The notes beneath the pieces are model-generated. The model worked only from the letters and a program-made list of their open reading frames with translations, was not told the origin of the DNA and ran no database searches. 64,000 nt of DNA from Gryllus longicercus (lineage: Eukaryota; Arthropoda; Insecta; Orthoptera; Gryllidae), in assembly GCA_038098605.1 (NCBI GenBank), contig JAZDUA010000008.1:9345001-9409000 (forward strand), read 5' to 3'. Shown piece after piece: positions 54,701-64,000 of this stretch. Position 1 is the stretch's first letter; each line of letters begins with the position of its first letter. The position numbers and the translations under genes are program-made.

Positions 54701-54704
54701 AATA

Positions 54705-55620
54705 AAATTTAGCACCCTCAAATTAAGGCGTTGTTATGATAAAAAATGACTAAGTGCCTTGCATATTTCGTTTTATCTGAACATTAACTAGGCTACACCT
54801 TTACATGATTTCCACTGTTCTGTTTTATTAATATCTTCCAAAGAGTAGTACTAGTAAGAATTTAATGCATTAACCAGTGCATAAAACTGTGCATTTAGAA
54901 ACAAATGTGTATTTCAACTTCTTGTACATGACAAATGAAGATTCAACTTTGACTTGATGACGAACATGTGGACCATCATGGTCGTCTTAAGGGTAATGCA
55001 TACAAGGCACCACCACGTCACTTGAGAGCAATTTCCTTCCTCTAGCCTCGAAAGAACGGTCTTATGTTTAAAAAAGTCAAGGTGAAGGGGCTATAGCAAG
55101 TTTTTCCTCATGTTCTCAAATTATATGAATCACGTAAATTTCTCCAAACCGGTTTACACTCAAAAACATAACTGTCAGATGAAGTGACATATTTGGAGTG
55201 ATAAATACTATAAATGAAGAAGGCTGATACGATTTTTAATTGTTAGCAAGGTCAATTGTTACCATTACATTGCGTCATCTCACCTTCAGTTACTTCACAG
55301 ATACGTCCGGAACCTAATTCGGGGTTTAATTTGACCATGACATTGGTCGCATGCTGTTTAACGATGAGCTCAAAGAAACCAAAAGCATTAAAATACTCTT
55401 ATAATTTCTCATCTGCAACATATCATTCATTGATTGATTCTTCTATCATTACATCCAGTTCCTGAACATAATATAATATTTGTGCATGATATTGTAGGTG
55501 GAATTACAAGCAAATGATGAGAAATTACGTAACGACCTAAAATAGAAAAAAAAACAATTTTTATTTTTCTTCGTATAGTTTACGAGGAATAGTATCATGA
55601 ATGTAATGTTGCTGGAAAAT
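54705..55620. other. Anonymous AT-rich DNA
   Basis: No feature identified. Confidence 0.55.
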
Positions 55621-55624
55621 ACGG

Positions 55625-56765
55625 CGCTTTTTCTATGAAAAACTCTTATTGCCAGGTCCTGGTAACGAAAAAATTGATTTATTTTTTTTCTTTATTTAGT
55701 AAATTACTTCCTCTAACATATGTAGTCATAATACATTGTTTTGTTGGTCCTTGAGACAGAAAAATCAATTGACGGGAAAACGTCCTTATGTCCGTCCTTA
55801 TGTCCGTCCGCATGTCCGTCCGCATGTCCGTCCGCATGTCCGTCCGCATGTCCGTCCGTATGTCCGTCCGTATGTCCGTCCGTATGTCCGTCCGTATGTC
55901 CGTCCGTATGTCCGTCCGTATGTCCGTCCGTATGTCCGTCCGTATGTCCGTCCGTATGTCCGTCCGCATGTCCGTCCGCATGTCCGTCCGCATGCCCGTC
56001 CGCACGTCCGTCCGCACGTCCGTCCGCACGTCCGTCCGCACGTCCGTCCGCACGTCCGTCCGCACGTCCGTCCGCACGTCCGTCCGTCCGTCCGTCCGTC
56101 CGTATGTCCGTCCGTATGTCCGTCCGTATGTCCGTCCGTATGTCCGTCCGTATGTCCGTCCGTATGTCCGTCCGTATGTCCGTCCGTATGTCCGTCCGTA
56201 TGTCCGTCCGTATGTCCGTCCGCATGCCCGTCCGCATGCCCGTCCGTATGTCCGTCCGTATGTCCGTCCGTATGTCCGTCCGCATGCCCGTCCGCATGCC
56301 CGTCCGTATGTCCGTCCGTATGTCCGTCCGTATGTCTGTCCGTCCGTATGTCCGTCCGTATGTCTGTCCGTCCGCATGTCCGTCCGCATGTCCGTCCGCA
56401 TGTCCGTCCGTATGTCCGTCCGCATGTCCGTCCGTATGTCCGTCCGCCCGCCTGCCCGTCCGCCTGCCCGTCCGTCCACCAGTCCACCCATCCACCCATC
56501 CGTTCGTTAAAATGAGAATAGGTGGATCATTTACTTGCATTTCTGAGACAAAATCGAAACTTCCTTTGCTTTTGGATTTTTCCGGTTCCAGGGTATGTAA
56601 TGAAGCCATCTCACGATGCTGCAAAGTTTTCTTACAATTTTTTAGCACATTGGAAATTAGTTATATAGATATTAATACGTTGACATTGTTAATGATACAA
56701 GAACCTAAGTGCTGTTGTAGCACCACTTGTTATTTACTGATTCCATCGAATGAGTCATTTAGAGA
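55625..56765 (+). mobile_element. Family-B repeat carrying an expanded GTCC array
   Basis: Lead (55.62-55.78 kb): AAAACTCTTATTGCCAGG, CCTGGTAACGAAAAAATTG, TTATTTAGTAAATTACTTCC, GGTCCTTGAGACAGAAAAAT and CAATTGACGGGAAAACGTCC. Then the 12-bp array. After the array the usual CTGTGAACAAC...TTCAGCTG block is missing, but distal sequence resumes and ends at the hairpin GTGCTGTTGTAGCACCACTT near 56710-56730. The next copy begins about 100 bp further on. Confidence 0.75.
55788..56482. repeat. 12-bp GTCCGTCCGNAN minisatellite, about 57 units
   Basis: Units are GTCCGTCCGTAT, GTCCGTCCGCAT and GTCCGTCCGCAC in blocks: GCAT at 55.81-55.86 kb, GTAT to about 55.96, GCAT, then a GCAC block at 56.00-56.08 kb, GTAT again, with GCATGCCC variants at about 56.22 and 56.28 kb. 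It ends in GCCCGCCTGCCC and CCACCCATCC. The array leaves long open frames on both strands that translate to four-residue repeats. Confidence 0.97.
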
Positions 56766-56829
56766 ACTCAACATTGAAAGTAAATTCTTTAACAATATTC
56801 AACTTTAGAATCATTGAAACTCATGTGAA

Positions 56830-57300
56830 GATCTAGTAACCAGTGCAGAAAAAGTGGATAAATCCTATTCTAATATTTAGAAAATTACTCCAACACGCCA
56901 GGTAGTCAGATTTCACGGCAAGTGTTACCGAAAGTCTTTTTTTCTCAAAACGTCCATCCATCGTCCATCTGTCTGTTGCCTGTGAACAACACTAGCGCCT
57001 AAACGACACGTAGGATGATTTCCAATCTGAATATTCGCCGGTCGATCTGCCCTCACTCGAAGATCTGCGATTATTAATAACATTCATTAAGTTTTGCGTG
57101 AACTTTACTGCGACATTTTTAAAAATGCCTCCAATTTTTTTCTTTAAATTTTTTACAAAAACAGAGTGAAATACACTTATAAAGATGATATAGGCCTGAT
57201 TTTCACTGTTAACATTAAATTTTCGAAAATTGCAATAGTTGAAAATGTTTTCGGCGTCTTTCTACAACTTCAAAATTGAAGAAATAGATTTTTACTTCAA
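56830..57300 (+). mobile_element. Family-B dispersed repeat
   Basis: Lead AGTAACCAGTGCAGAAAAAG, TGGATAAATCCTATTC, TTTAGAAAATTACTCCAACA. Core AACGTCCATCCATCGTCCATC, CTGTGAACAACACTAGCGCC, TAAACGACACG, ATTCGCCGGTCGATCTG and GAAGATCTGCGATTATT. The GTCC run is short here, next door to the expanded copy. Confidence 0.75.
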
Positions 57301-57875
57301 ATAAAGTTTTTTTTCATAGTTAGTTCTTTCATTAGGGTCATGTACATTTTTCTGAAAATTACATTGATTTCCGCGCAAATTTAGTGTGAAATATGAGCAA
57401 GATTAAAAATAATTAAAAAATAAGAATTTCGCAAAAATGGCCTCATTAAAAATATTTTTCTTTAAACTTTTGGTTGGGATGGTGTTTAATATACTGTAGA
57501 AAATGAAAGAAATGCCATTTTGCTGTGTTTAAAAATCATATAATTGCATTTTTTGACATTTCTCTGCATTTAAAAAATCTCTGACTTCTTGGTTGTATTT
57601 ACAAAAACACACAATTGTAATCTTTTTGCCATCTCTCTCAGGTCGTTAATATATAGGTTAAATAAATAAATTTAAAAACTAAACTGTCAATATTTAATTA
57701 AGAACATTAGACGGCAAAGAGGAGTGGGTGGCCCAAATGTAAGTGCAGAAGCGTTGGTGCGGACGATGTGCAGTGGCGGTGTTTGATTTCAGGTGCTGAG
57801 GAAGCCAAAGACTTGAAGACAATGCGTGACGTCCGCACCAGGAAATAAATAGCTTAGAAAAAGTCTGGTAGATTA
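57301..57875. other. Anonymous DNA
   Basis: AT-rich to 57.7 kb, then a slightly GC-richer stretch (57.71-57.85 kb) without recognisable reading frame. Confidence 0.5.
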
Positions 57876-57879
57876 GAAT

Positions 57880-58070
57880 GTACTCAGCTTCTGACGGCAG
57901 GTTTTCCCTCTTGAGGGTTTTTGTCCCTCAGCCGTACCTTATGGTCTCTTTCCGCGGCTTTGATGCAACGGAAATACCATTTGGGGTGAATATCAAAATT
58001 CGAAAGGTTACAACTAGGCAGGATGTAAGTATTGTAATGGTTTGAAGGCCTTCGGCCTAGCCACATAGAA
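57880..58070 (-). other. ORF-bearing block, possibly an interspersed repeat
   Basis: 60-codon minus frame beginning MWLGRRPSNHYNTYILPSCN and containing HPKWYFRCIKAAERDHKVRL and DKNPQEGKPAVRS. Composition is richer in GC than the flanks and it has a small hairpin AGGCCTTCGGCCT near its start. I do not recognise a family. It could be an exon or a repeat. Confidence 0.3.
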
Positions 58071-58079
58071 CCAAGTAAT

Positions 58080-58859
58080 TGTGTAATAATTACCTTTTAA
58101 ATAAAATTATTAATATATAGAATAACGGCAAGTTGTTTACATTATTGTATTTACGAGTACACGTGCGTCAAATGATATTATAAAGTTTCTCGACAACTCG
58201 AAAGTTTTCTGTGAAAATTGGCTCAAATTCCCGCATATTCATAAATATTCAAAAGCCAGTTTCTCAATAAAATGGATCAATTTTTCTTCACACTTTTTGA
58301 ACGGATAGTGCTAAATGAACTGTTGAATATGACATAACATACATTTTGCGGAATTTTGTTATTTCATATATTCCGCAAATGTAGAAATGCTTCAAATGAC
58401 TTCCAATGAAGTTTTCTGAAAACAAACGCTTAAAAGACACGTTCTTAAAAACTGCTCCAAATTTCCCAACGAAACGTTCTATGTATGACGAGGTTTTACT
58501 CTTCTTGAATATTATTAAAGTAAATATCTGTTCTACCGTTAGGAAACCAAAAAATTAAAAAATTAACAATGGGTGGCGATTGATAGCATGTGGCAACATC
58601 GAAAAGCTAGTCCAAACCAAATAAATTAGAAAACGTAATAGTCAGAGAAAGTCTGTGCCATTCTGAACCACAATTAGTTTCTATTGTGTTGCAGCGCCTT
58701 TTGTGGCTGATGGCAGTTACGAAATGATGAGGGATCTCTCTCAATCGTGTAAACGGCTCTGTACGTGACATGGCTTCATTCAGAGATAATTATTGTATCC
58801 ATGGTTTGCTCTGGTAGAAAGCGTTCTCAAAGTAAATAATTATGGGATAAATATACAAG

Positions 58860-58860
<1 letters not shown>
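58080..58860. other. Anonymous AT-rich DNA
   Basis: No feature identified. Confidence 0.55.

Positions 58861-58861
<1 letters not shown>

Positions 58862-58902
<41 letters not shown>
58862..58902. repeat. (AT)n microsatellite
   Basis: About 20 AT units. Confidence 0.97.
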
Positions 58903-58903
<1 letters not shown>

Positions 58904-58904
58904 G

Positions 58905-61420
58905 AACATTTATTGCTTTATAACAAAATAACTATATTTTTAAGCAATTCAGTTTTAAGGAGTTTAATCCAAATTTTAAAAAAACAAACTAATTACTCTA
59001 GATCTCTTCCAGATGTCAACACTTACAGGAGGCAGCTAACACGCATAGGAGCAACTTCAAAAACTGGCAGAACTGGAAACTGGAATAAGATGTTAGCTGG
59101 TTTTGCGGTACATGTTATCGTAAGTAAAAAACATTCCAGCTGCCGGTGTGTCATACGATAGTCTATGCAAGTATTTAGATTTTTACAAATCTGATAAGCG
59201 CGCCCCTCTTAATCTCTGGTTACATACGCCATAGCAATTGTACGCTTGAATCAGTCCCAGACTACATTTGGTTTGAAATTCAACTCGTCGAGGAAACTTT
59301 TTTTTTCTATTAGACTGGTTTGATTTTGTAGAAAAGAAAATGTTATTAGTATTGTAATAGATCAGGAGGGAAATAGTGATGGCGTGTAGTGGATCACAGC
59401 TCATTGATATTTCAGCCCAATTACTTTGTAGCAAAACTACAATTTTACTGCTCATTTGGGGTTAAAGATTTATGTAAGTTATCGTGTTTTAACTGTAACA
59501 TTGAGAGTAACGTTTGCTTTTTAACGAAGATTTGTTTCCTCCCATTAAACATTCTCGGTATAATATATTCTCTCTCCTTCTCTATTTCCATCTTTTCTTT
59601 CTCTCCATCTTCCAGGCATTAAATGCTGATTCCCGTGTTGTTTTAGACCTCGCAACTCATATATAACAAATGAAAATAAATACTTCATTGTTTTTATTTA
59701 TTTATTTATAAATTGGTTTCTCACTACTTTATTTATCTTAATTATTATTCATGTATTTAGTGGAAGGAAAAAATTGTAAGATTTATATTAATATAACTTC
59801 TTATTTTCAGGTTCCCAAACGTGATTTTTTTGTCCTTTTGGGAGAGTACGTATTTTTTTCTACTCCTAAACCTGCAATCAGCGAATATCGAGTAAAGGTG
59901 CTGCTGCAGTTTAAATTGCGTTTTTCTATTCGAAGCTTCAATTCAACGTTTCGAAAGGAAATTGAATTTATGGAAGTTCGCGATGAGTTCGATCAGAGTC
60001 CAGGCTTCTGGCGAATAGCGCGCGCGCACATGGCCGCGGCGCGAGGTCGCGCGTTGTCACAAGTCTCTGGGAGATGTCAAGGCGGAGCTTGATGAAAAGG
60101 CAGCTTTGAACGCCCAAGGAGCGCCGCTGCATCAAGGAGATTTTTCAATTACCGAAACTAGAGGCGCTAATACAGCACATCTTCTCTCGTATTAATTGTA
60201 ACGTTTTTGAAACTACGCCATATTATTAAATTTTTTCTAGTAGAGCAAGCAGTGGAAAGAAAAAAAATGGAGCGGATTTTGAGAAAATCCTGTTTGTATA
60301 ATCTTTAAATTATTTTATTCTAAAATACTTACATTTGCAAACAACTTTATATTACGTTGATCTTATTTAAAAGAATGGATTTAATTTACAAAAAGAACAT
60401 CAAGATAAATGTAGGGCACACCCCAAAAGATTAATTTTTGTAATTTTCAAAAATTCAAAAACTAATGAAAATCTGATCTATGCAATTTTTATGAGAATTC
60501 CTCTATTTGAGCAAAACCTTTAAGCCGAGAATTTGGAGCATTTTTAAAGAATTATTCACATTTTCGGGACATCTTGCAAGTACTCACAGAAATTAAAATA
60601 TCCCTTTTATGATTGTCGGCAAGTGACAACAGACAGGTCAATTTTGAGTACCACCTATCAATCTTTTTCAAATTATATTTTTTTAATTGTTAGAAATTAA
60701 AAAAATATTCGAATAGAGTATCAATAAGGGAAACAGTGCTTAAAAGTGATGAGGGATACAAATAAGGTAATTAGTTCAAATAAATTGAGAAAATGAAACA
60801 AAGTATCAGAAGTTATGATCCGCTTCTGATGACTAACGTCTGTTTCATAAAAATATTCCTAAAACATACAATTTACTTGAGTTTGGTTGGTTTATCATAC
60901 AACCCATGTTCATGGATTAAGTGTCTTCATTTAACGAAATCTCTTTAATAGAAATAATGGCCCGTCTCCCTTGCGTTTCGTTAGAAAGAGTTTTCATCAT
61001 TCCCTATATGACAAATTATGAAAATCGTTAATTTACTTCTACTTTCTCTACCCACCACAAGTCATACACTGAGAGCGAATAATCAGTTCCTCTCGTCTGA
61101 AAGGAAATCATTCCAGAACACTTACGTAGGATTGAGAGGAGATACAAAATATTATTTGGTAGTATAGTGTCAGTTACATTTGAAACTTAAACACACTTCT
61201 TACTCTGGTGCCACAGTTAGAAACGTAGCAATTATGGAGTGTTGCTCTTAAATATTCTAACCAAGTTACAGTGTACGGGAAAGTAATTTTCATGCGTTCA
61301 GGTAAGGTAAAGTAAGTTACAGTGCGTTTCAGAAGCAACAAATGCTTCCATGCTTTTACCGAAAATTAATCATTTAATTCCAAATTTATCATAATCGTAT
61401 ATATTATATCGTACATAATC
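58905..61420. other. Anonymous, largely AT-rich DNA
   Basis: Open frames at 58.79-59.16 and 59.75-60.09 kb have no motif. A short CpG-rich patch (GCGCGCGCGCACATGGCCGC) lies at about 60017-60050. At 60.42-60.66 kb, T/A-rich phrases resemble distal family-B sequence, too weakly to call. Confidence 0.5.
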
Positions 61421-61423
61421 GTG

Positions 61424-61426
<3 letters not shown>

Positions 61427-61474
<48 letters not shown>
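61427..61474. repeat. (TA)n microsatellite
   Basis: About 24 TA units. Confidence 0.97.
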
Positions 61475-61475
<1 letters not shown>

Positions 61476-61739
61476 AAGGTCATTCAATACTTGAAGAGAC
61501 AAGTTGGCTTGGAGAAACAACAGTAGGACAAGTGAAGTAAGTATAGGATTTTCAGTTGGCGTCACTGGGAGTCCTGACTGTCTGGACGATCAGCAGTGTG
61601 TTGTGTTTAAAACCTCAAAATTAAGTTAAACGATACCGAGTCTACTTGAAAATTCCACATTGGGTGAACAACGTTCTGTATGTTCAACATGATACATACG
61701 CTATTATTTAAAACGTTCTTTAGAATATTCAAAAACAAA

Positions 61740-62075
61740 ACTAAATAAAAATCGATAACGTCATTTTTTGAAAATTTTGAAAAAGTCCTAGGGACTTGAT
61801 GTTAAGTACTCCCCAAAATTAATATATCGATCTCAAGTTCGGATCAATCTAAGAATATGAATTTTAGGGAAAATTGGCTAAACAGTTTAGCCGGTAGCGT
61901 CGTTCACAGACGGACAGTCAGACCTTTTGTCTGTCAAACGACTTTTCGGTATCAAGGACCCATTAAACATGGATTCTGGCTACACCACGTGTTAGAGGAC
62001 TTTTTTTCTAAATTTATCAACTAGATTTATCCGCTTTTTGGTTATCAGGGTACTCTAATAAGAGTTTTCTGCTGA
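61740..62075 (-). mobile_element. Family-B dispersed repeat (minus strand)
   Basis: On the minus strand: CCTCTAACACGTGGTGTAGC, CAGAATCCATGTTTAATGGG, TACCGAAAAGTCGTTTGAC, TGTCCGTCTGTGAACGACGC, ACTGTTTAGCCAATTTTCC and CATATTCTTAGATTGATCCG, ending TTTTTCAAAATTTTCAAAAA. With 51.5 kb it gives the clearest view of the whole family. Confidence 0.78.
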
Positions 62076-62138
62076 AAACTCACTGTTTTTTTAAACATAA
62101 CTCTCTCTGTAAGAAAAAAAGAAAAAGAGGAACTCAAA

Positions 62139-63548
62139 TTGAAGAGTAAAGTACATACAATTTCCTGTGCGAATTTCAGCGCTGTAGGTTGAATAGTTTA
62201 GGAAATAGAGCCATTTGAATGTGAGTATTATTTTCAGAGCCTTAAGGTGCCAAAATACACGCTTTCAATTTAAAGTTTTCAGAGACCACATTTCTCATCT
62301 GTATATGACAAATGACGACATTTTATAAAACTATACGAATGTATAAACACATCCGTGTCTTTAGAATTGATCTATGTTACATATTTTGTGAAATATGCAG
62401 GTTCTTTGTGTTAAAAAATGTGAAGTTTTGTCTATCGACGAAATTTTCCGATTTTCGACTAGTCACGGATTTTTCTGAAAAGCACGGACCTAGCACGAAT
62501 TTTTATGGCAAATATACTGGTGATACTCATTTTTCGATTAGAAACTTAGTTTTATAGAAAATCGCAAAAGTATCGCCTTAATGACAATTTCTTCCAAATA
62601 TCAGTTTAGAAAATTTCCATTTCAAGAAAGTTCTGATTAAAGAAGAAACTCCGTTTAAGACTAAAATTGAAGAGTAAAGAACATACAATTTCCTGTGCGA
62701 ATTTCAGCGCTATAGGTTGTATAGTTCAGGAAATAAAGCCATTTGAAACTGACTTACTATTTTCAGAGATTACAAGAGGGGAAAATACAAGGCTTTCAAT
62801 TTGAGGTTCCTAGAGGCCACATTTCTCATCCGTATACGACTAATGACGACATTTTCTGAAACCACAAGATTTTAGAAACACATCCGTGCTTTAGAATATA
62901 TTTATGTTACATAGTTTGTAAAATATGCAGGTTTAATTTTTGTGTTAAGAAATGTAAAGTTTCGTCTTTCCATGGATCGACTGAAATTTCCGATTTTCGA
63001 CATGTCATGGATTTTTCTGAAAACCATGCACCTAGCACGAAATTTTATTGCAAATACACTGGTGATACCCATTTTTTGATTACAAGCTTAGTTTTTTAAA
63101 AATTGCAACAGTATCGCCTTAACGTCAATTTTTTCCAAATAGTAGTTTAGAAAATTTCCATTTCAAGAAGGTTCTGATAAAGAAAAAACTCCATTTAAGA
63201 TTCACATTGATGAGTAAAGTACATACAATTTCCTGCGCGACTTGCAGCGCTGTAGGTTGAATAGTTTAGGAGATAGAGCGATTTGAATGTGACTATTATT
63301 TTCAGAGCTTTAAGGTGCCAAAATACAAGGCTTTCAATTTAAGGTTCCTAGAGGCCTTATTTCTCATCCGTATATGACAAATGACGACATTTTCTGAAAC
63401 TACAAGGTTTTAGAAACACATCCGTGCCTGTAGAGTTGAATTGTGTTACATAGTTTGTGAAATATTCAGGTTTAATTTTTGTGTGAAAAACTGTAGTTTC
63501 GTCGATCCATGGATCGACGAAGTTTTCAGATTTTTGACAGGGACATGG
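62139..63548. repeat. Tandem satellite-like repeat, 528-540-bp unit, 2.6 copies
   Basis: GAAGAGTAAAGTACATACAA begins units at about 62141, 62669 and 63209. Shared blocks in each: CAATTTCCTGTGCGAATTTC, CAGCGCTGTAGGTTG, TTTCTCATC-GTATATGAC, AATGACGACATTTTCTGAAA, ACACATCCGTGC and TCGTC...CATGGATCGAC. Units 1 and 2 also share AGCACGAATTTTTATGGCAA, GGTGATACTCATTTTTCG and TATCGCCTTAATG. The third stops after about 340 bp at a change of sequence near 63545. Confidence 0.92.
63498..63521. repeat. 24-bp perfect palindrome in satellite unit 3
   Basis: TTCGTCGATCCA at 63498-63509 is followed directly by its reverse complement to 63521, centred on CCATGG. Unit 2 has an imperfect form (TTCGTCTTTCCATGGATCGA) and unit 1 a shortened one. 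Confidence 0.95.
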
Positions 63549-63885
63549 ACAGGGAGTAATAGTGAGAAAATTAATACTTTGGACGACGACGGACTGCGCC
63601 TTCATCACCCTGTAAGATGGAAAGGCTATGGTTTTCATACATTTCAGATTATACAATCAGTTTTTATATGAAATAGAAAGTGATGGTATAAACGCTAGTA
63701 CCATCAGTTACTACTTCATATATTAATATTTACAAAATAGTGAATATATGAATTTGTCATTCACGAACAAAGTTTTTTATTCGGGAACATAAAAGCAAGG
63801 AGCATAAACCATCGATATTCGAAAACTTCGGCTTCAGTACCGATGTTTAAAACTTCGATGTTTTATACAATCAGTTCAAGAAGAA

Positions 63886-64000
63886 ATGAGCACCCAACAG
63901 CAAAACATGGTCTCTAAAGACGATGAGAAAGTAAGTTCTTCAGAAAGTGAAATGGCAAATCCGTACGCACTCGAATCGAACAGGTACAAGCACGTCCGGT
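63886..64000 (+). CDS. Partial ORF at the window edge, candidate N-terminus
   Basis: ATG at 63886 in context AAGAAATGA opens a frame that stays open to the edge (38 codons), reading MSTQQQNMVSKDDEKVSSSE, then SEMANPYALESNRYKHV. The charged, Ser/Gln-rich start resembles a real protein N-terminus more than translated AT-rich DNA. AAAGTAAGT at 63929-63937 is a near-perfect splice donor, so a first exon could also end there. The family is not recognised, and the shortness leaves chance possible. Confidence 0.3.
   Translation, partial: MSTQQQNMVSKDDEKVSSSESEMANPYALESNRYKHVR

Noticed and set aside
55679..56808. Long open frames on both strands (233-355 codons) across the GTCC array
   Set aside because: They are forced by a 12-bp repeat unit without stop codons and translate to four-residue repeats such as CPSV, VRPY or TDGH. 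No coding evidence.

Overview
The window reads as intergenic DNA from a repeat-rich eukaryotic genome, most likely an insect. The background is AT-rich with no operon-like gene packing. The recognisable coding matter is almost all mobile-element protein: Jockey-type, CR1/L2-type and RTE-type non-LTR retrotransposons and a Tc1/mariner transposase. These sit among tRNA-derived SINEs, microsatellites and short GC-rich islands. A TATA box spaced 30 bp from a TCAGT initiator (36.47-36.50 kb) also fits an arthropod. A large-genome hemimetabolous insect (cockroach, termite or similar) is only a guess. I found no host gene I can name; two weak host-gene candidates are an ORF at 20.27-20.64 kb on the minus strand and an open reading frame running off the right edge at 64 kb.

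Layout. 0-4.4 kb: a TG minisatellite joined to a SINE-A fragment, a GC-rich island, one SINE-A copy and a TA-cored hairpin. 4.5-13.05 kb: a nested block. An old AT-rich Jockey-like relic is split by an 813-bp insertion at 5.8 kb and by a 5.4-kb insertion at 7.35-12.77 kb. The 5.4-kb insertion has TG...CA ends and a 4-bp target duplication (TCAG). It is itself a 590-bp LTR-like unit split by a much younger GC-rich Jockey element with a 14-bp target duplication, a gag-like ORF1 and an endonuclease-reverse transcriptase ORF2. 13-20 kb: anonymous AT-rich DNA, a family-B repeat, two minus-strand SINE-A copies and a CR1/L2-type 3' end. 20-31.5 kb: a candidate ORF, simple repeats, a minus-strand Jockey-like relic, two more CR1/L2-type 3' ends, a hAT-like remnant and a SINE-A. 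31.6-35 kb: a SINE, a GC island with a CCGCCA array, and a 2.2-kb G/purine-rich low-complexity domain containing a 35-bp tandem array.

35-46.6 kb: family B, SINE-A, a TATA/initiator promoter island, an RTE relic with a (GAA)n tail, further tRNA-derived SINEs (one complete with a 13-bp target duplication) and a dead Tc1/mariner transposase with an internal poly-lysine homopolymer. 46.6-64 kb: mostly AT-rich DNA dense in family-B repeats. It includes a 700-bp array of 12-bp GTCC-rich units that looks like an expansion of a motif inside family B, and a roughly 535-bp tandem satellite (2.6 units) at the right edge.

The parts do not form a pathway. They record successive insertions, and their nesting orders them in time. 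Dispersed-family assignments come from comparing copies within this window by eye; clade names rest on protein motifs and have not been tested against a database.
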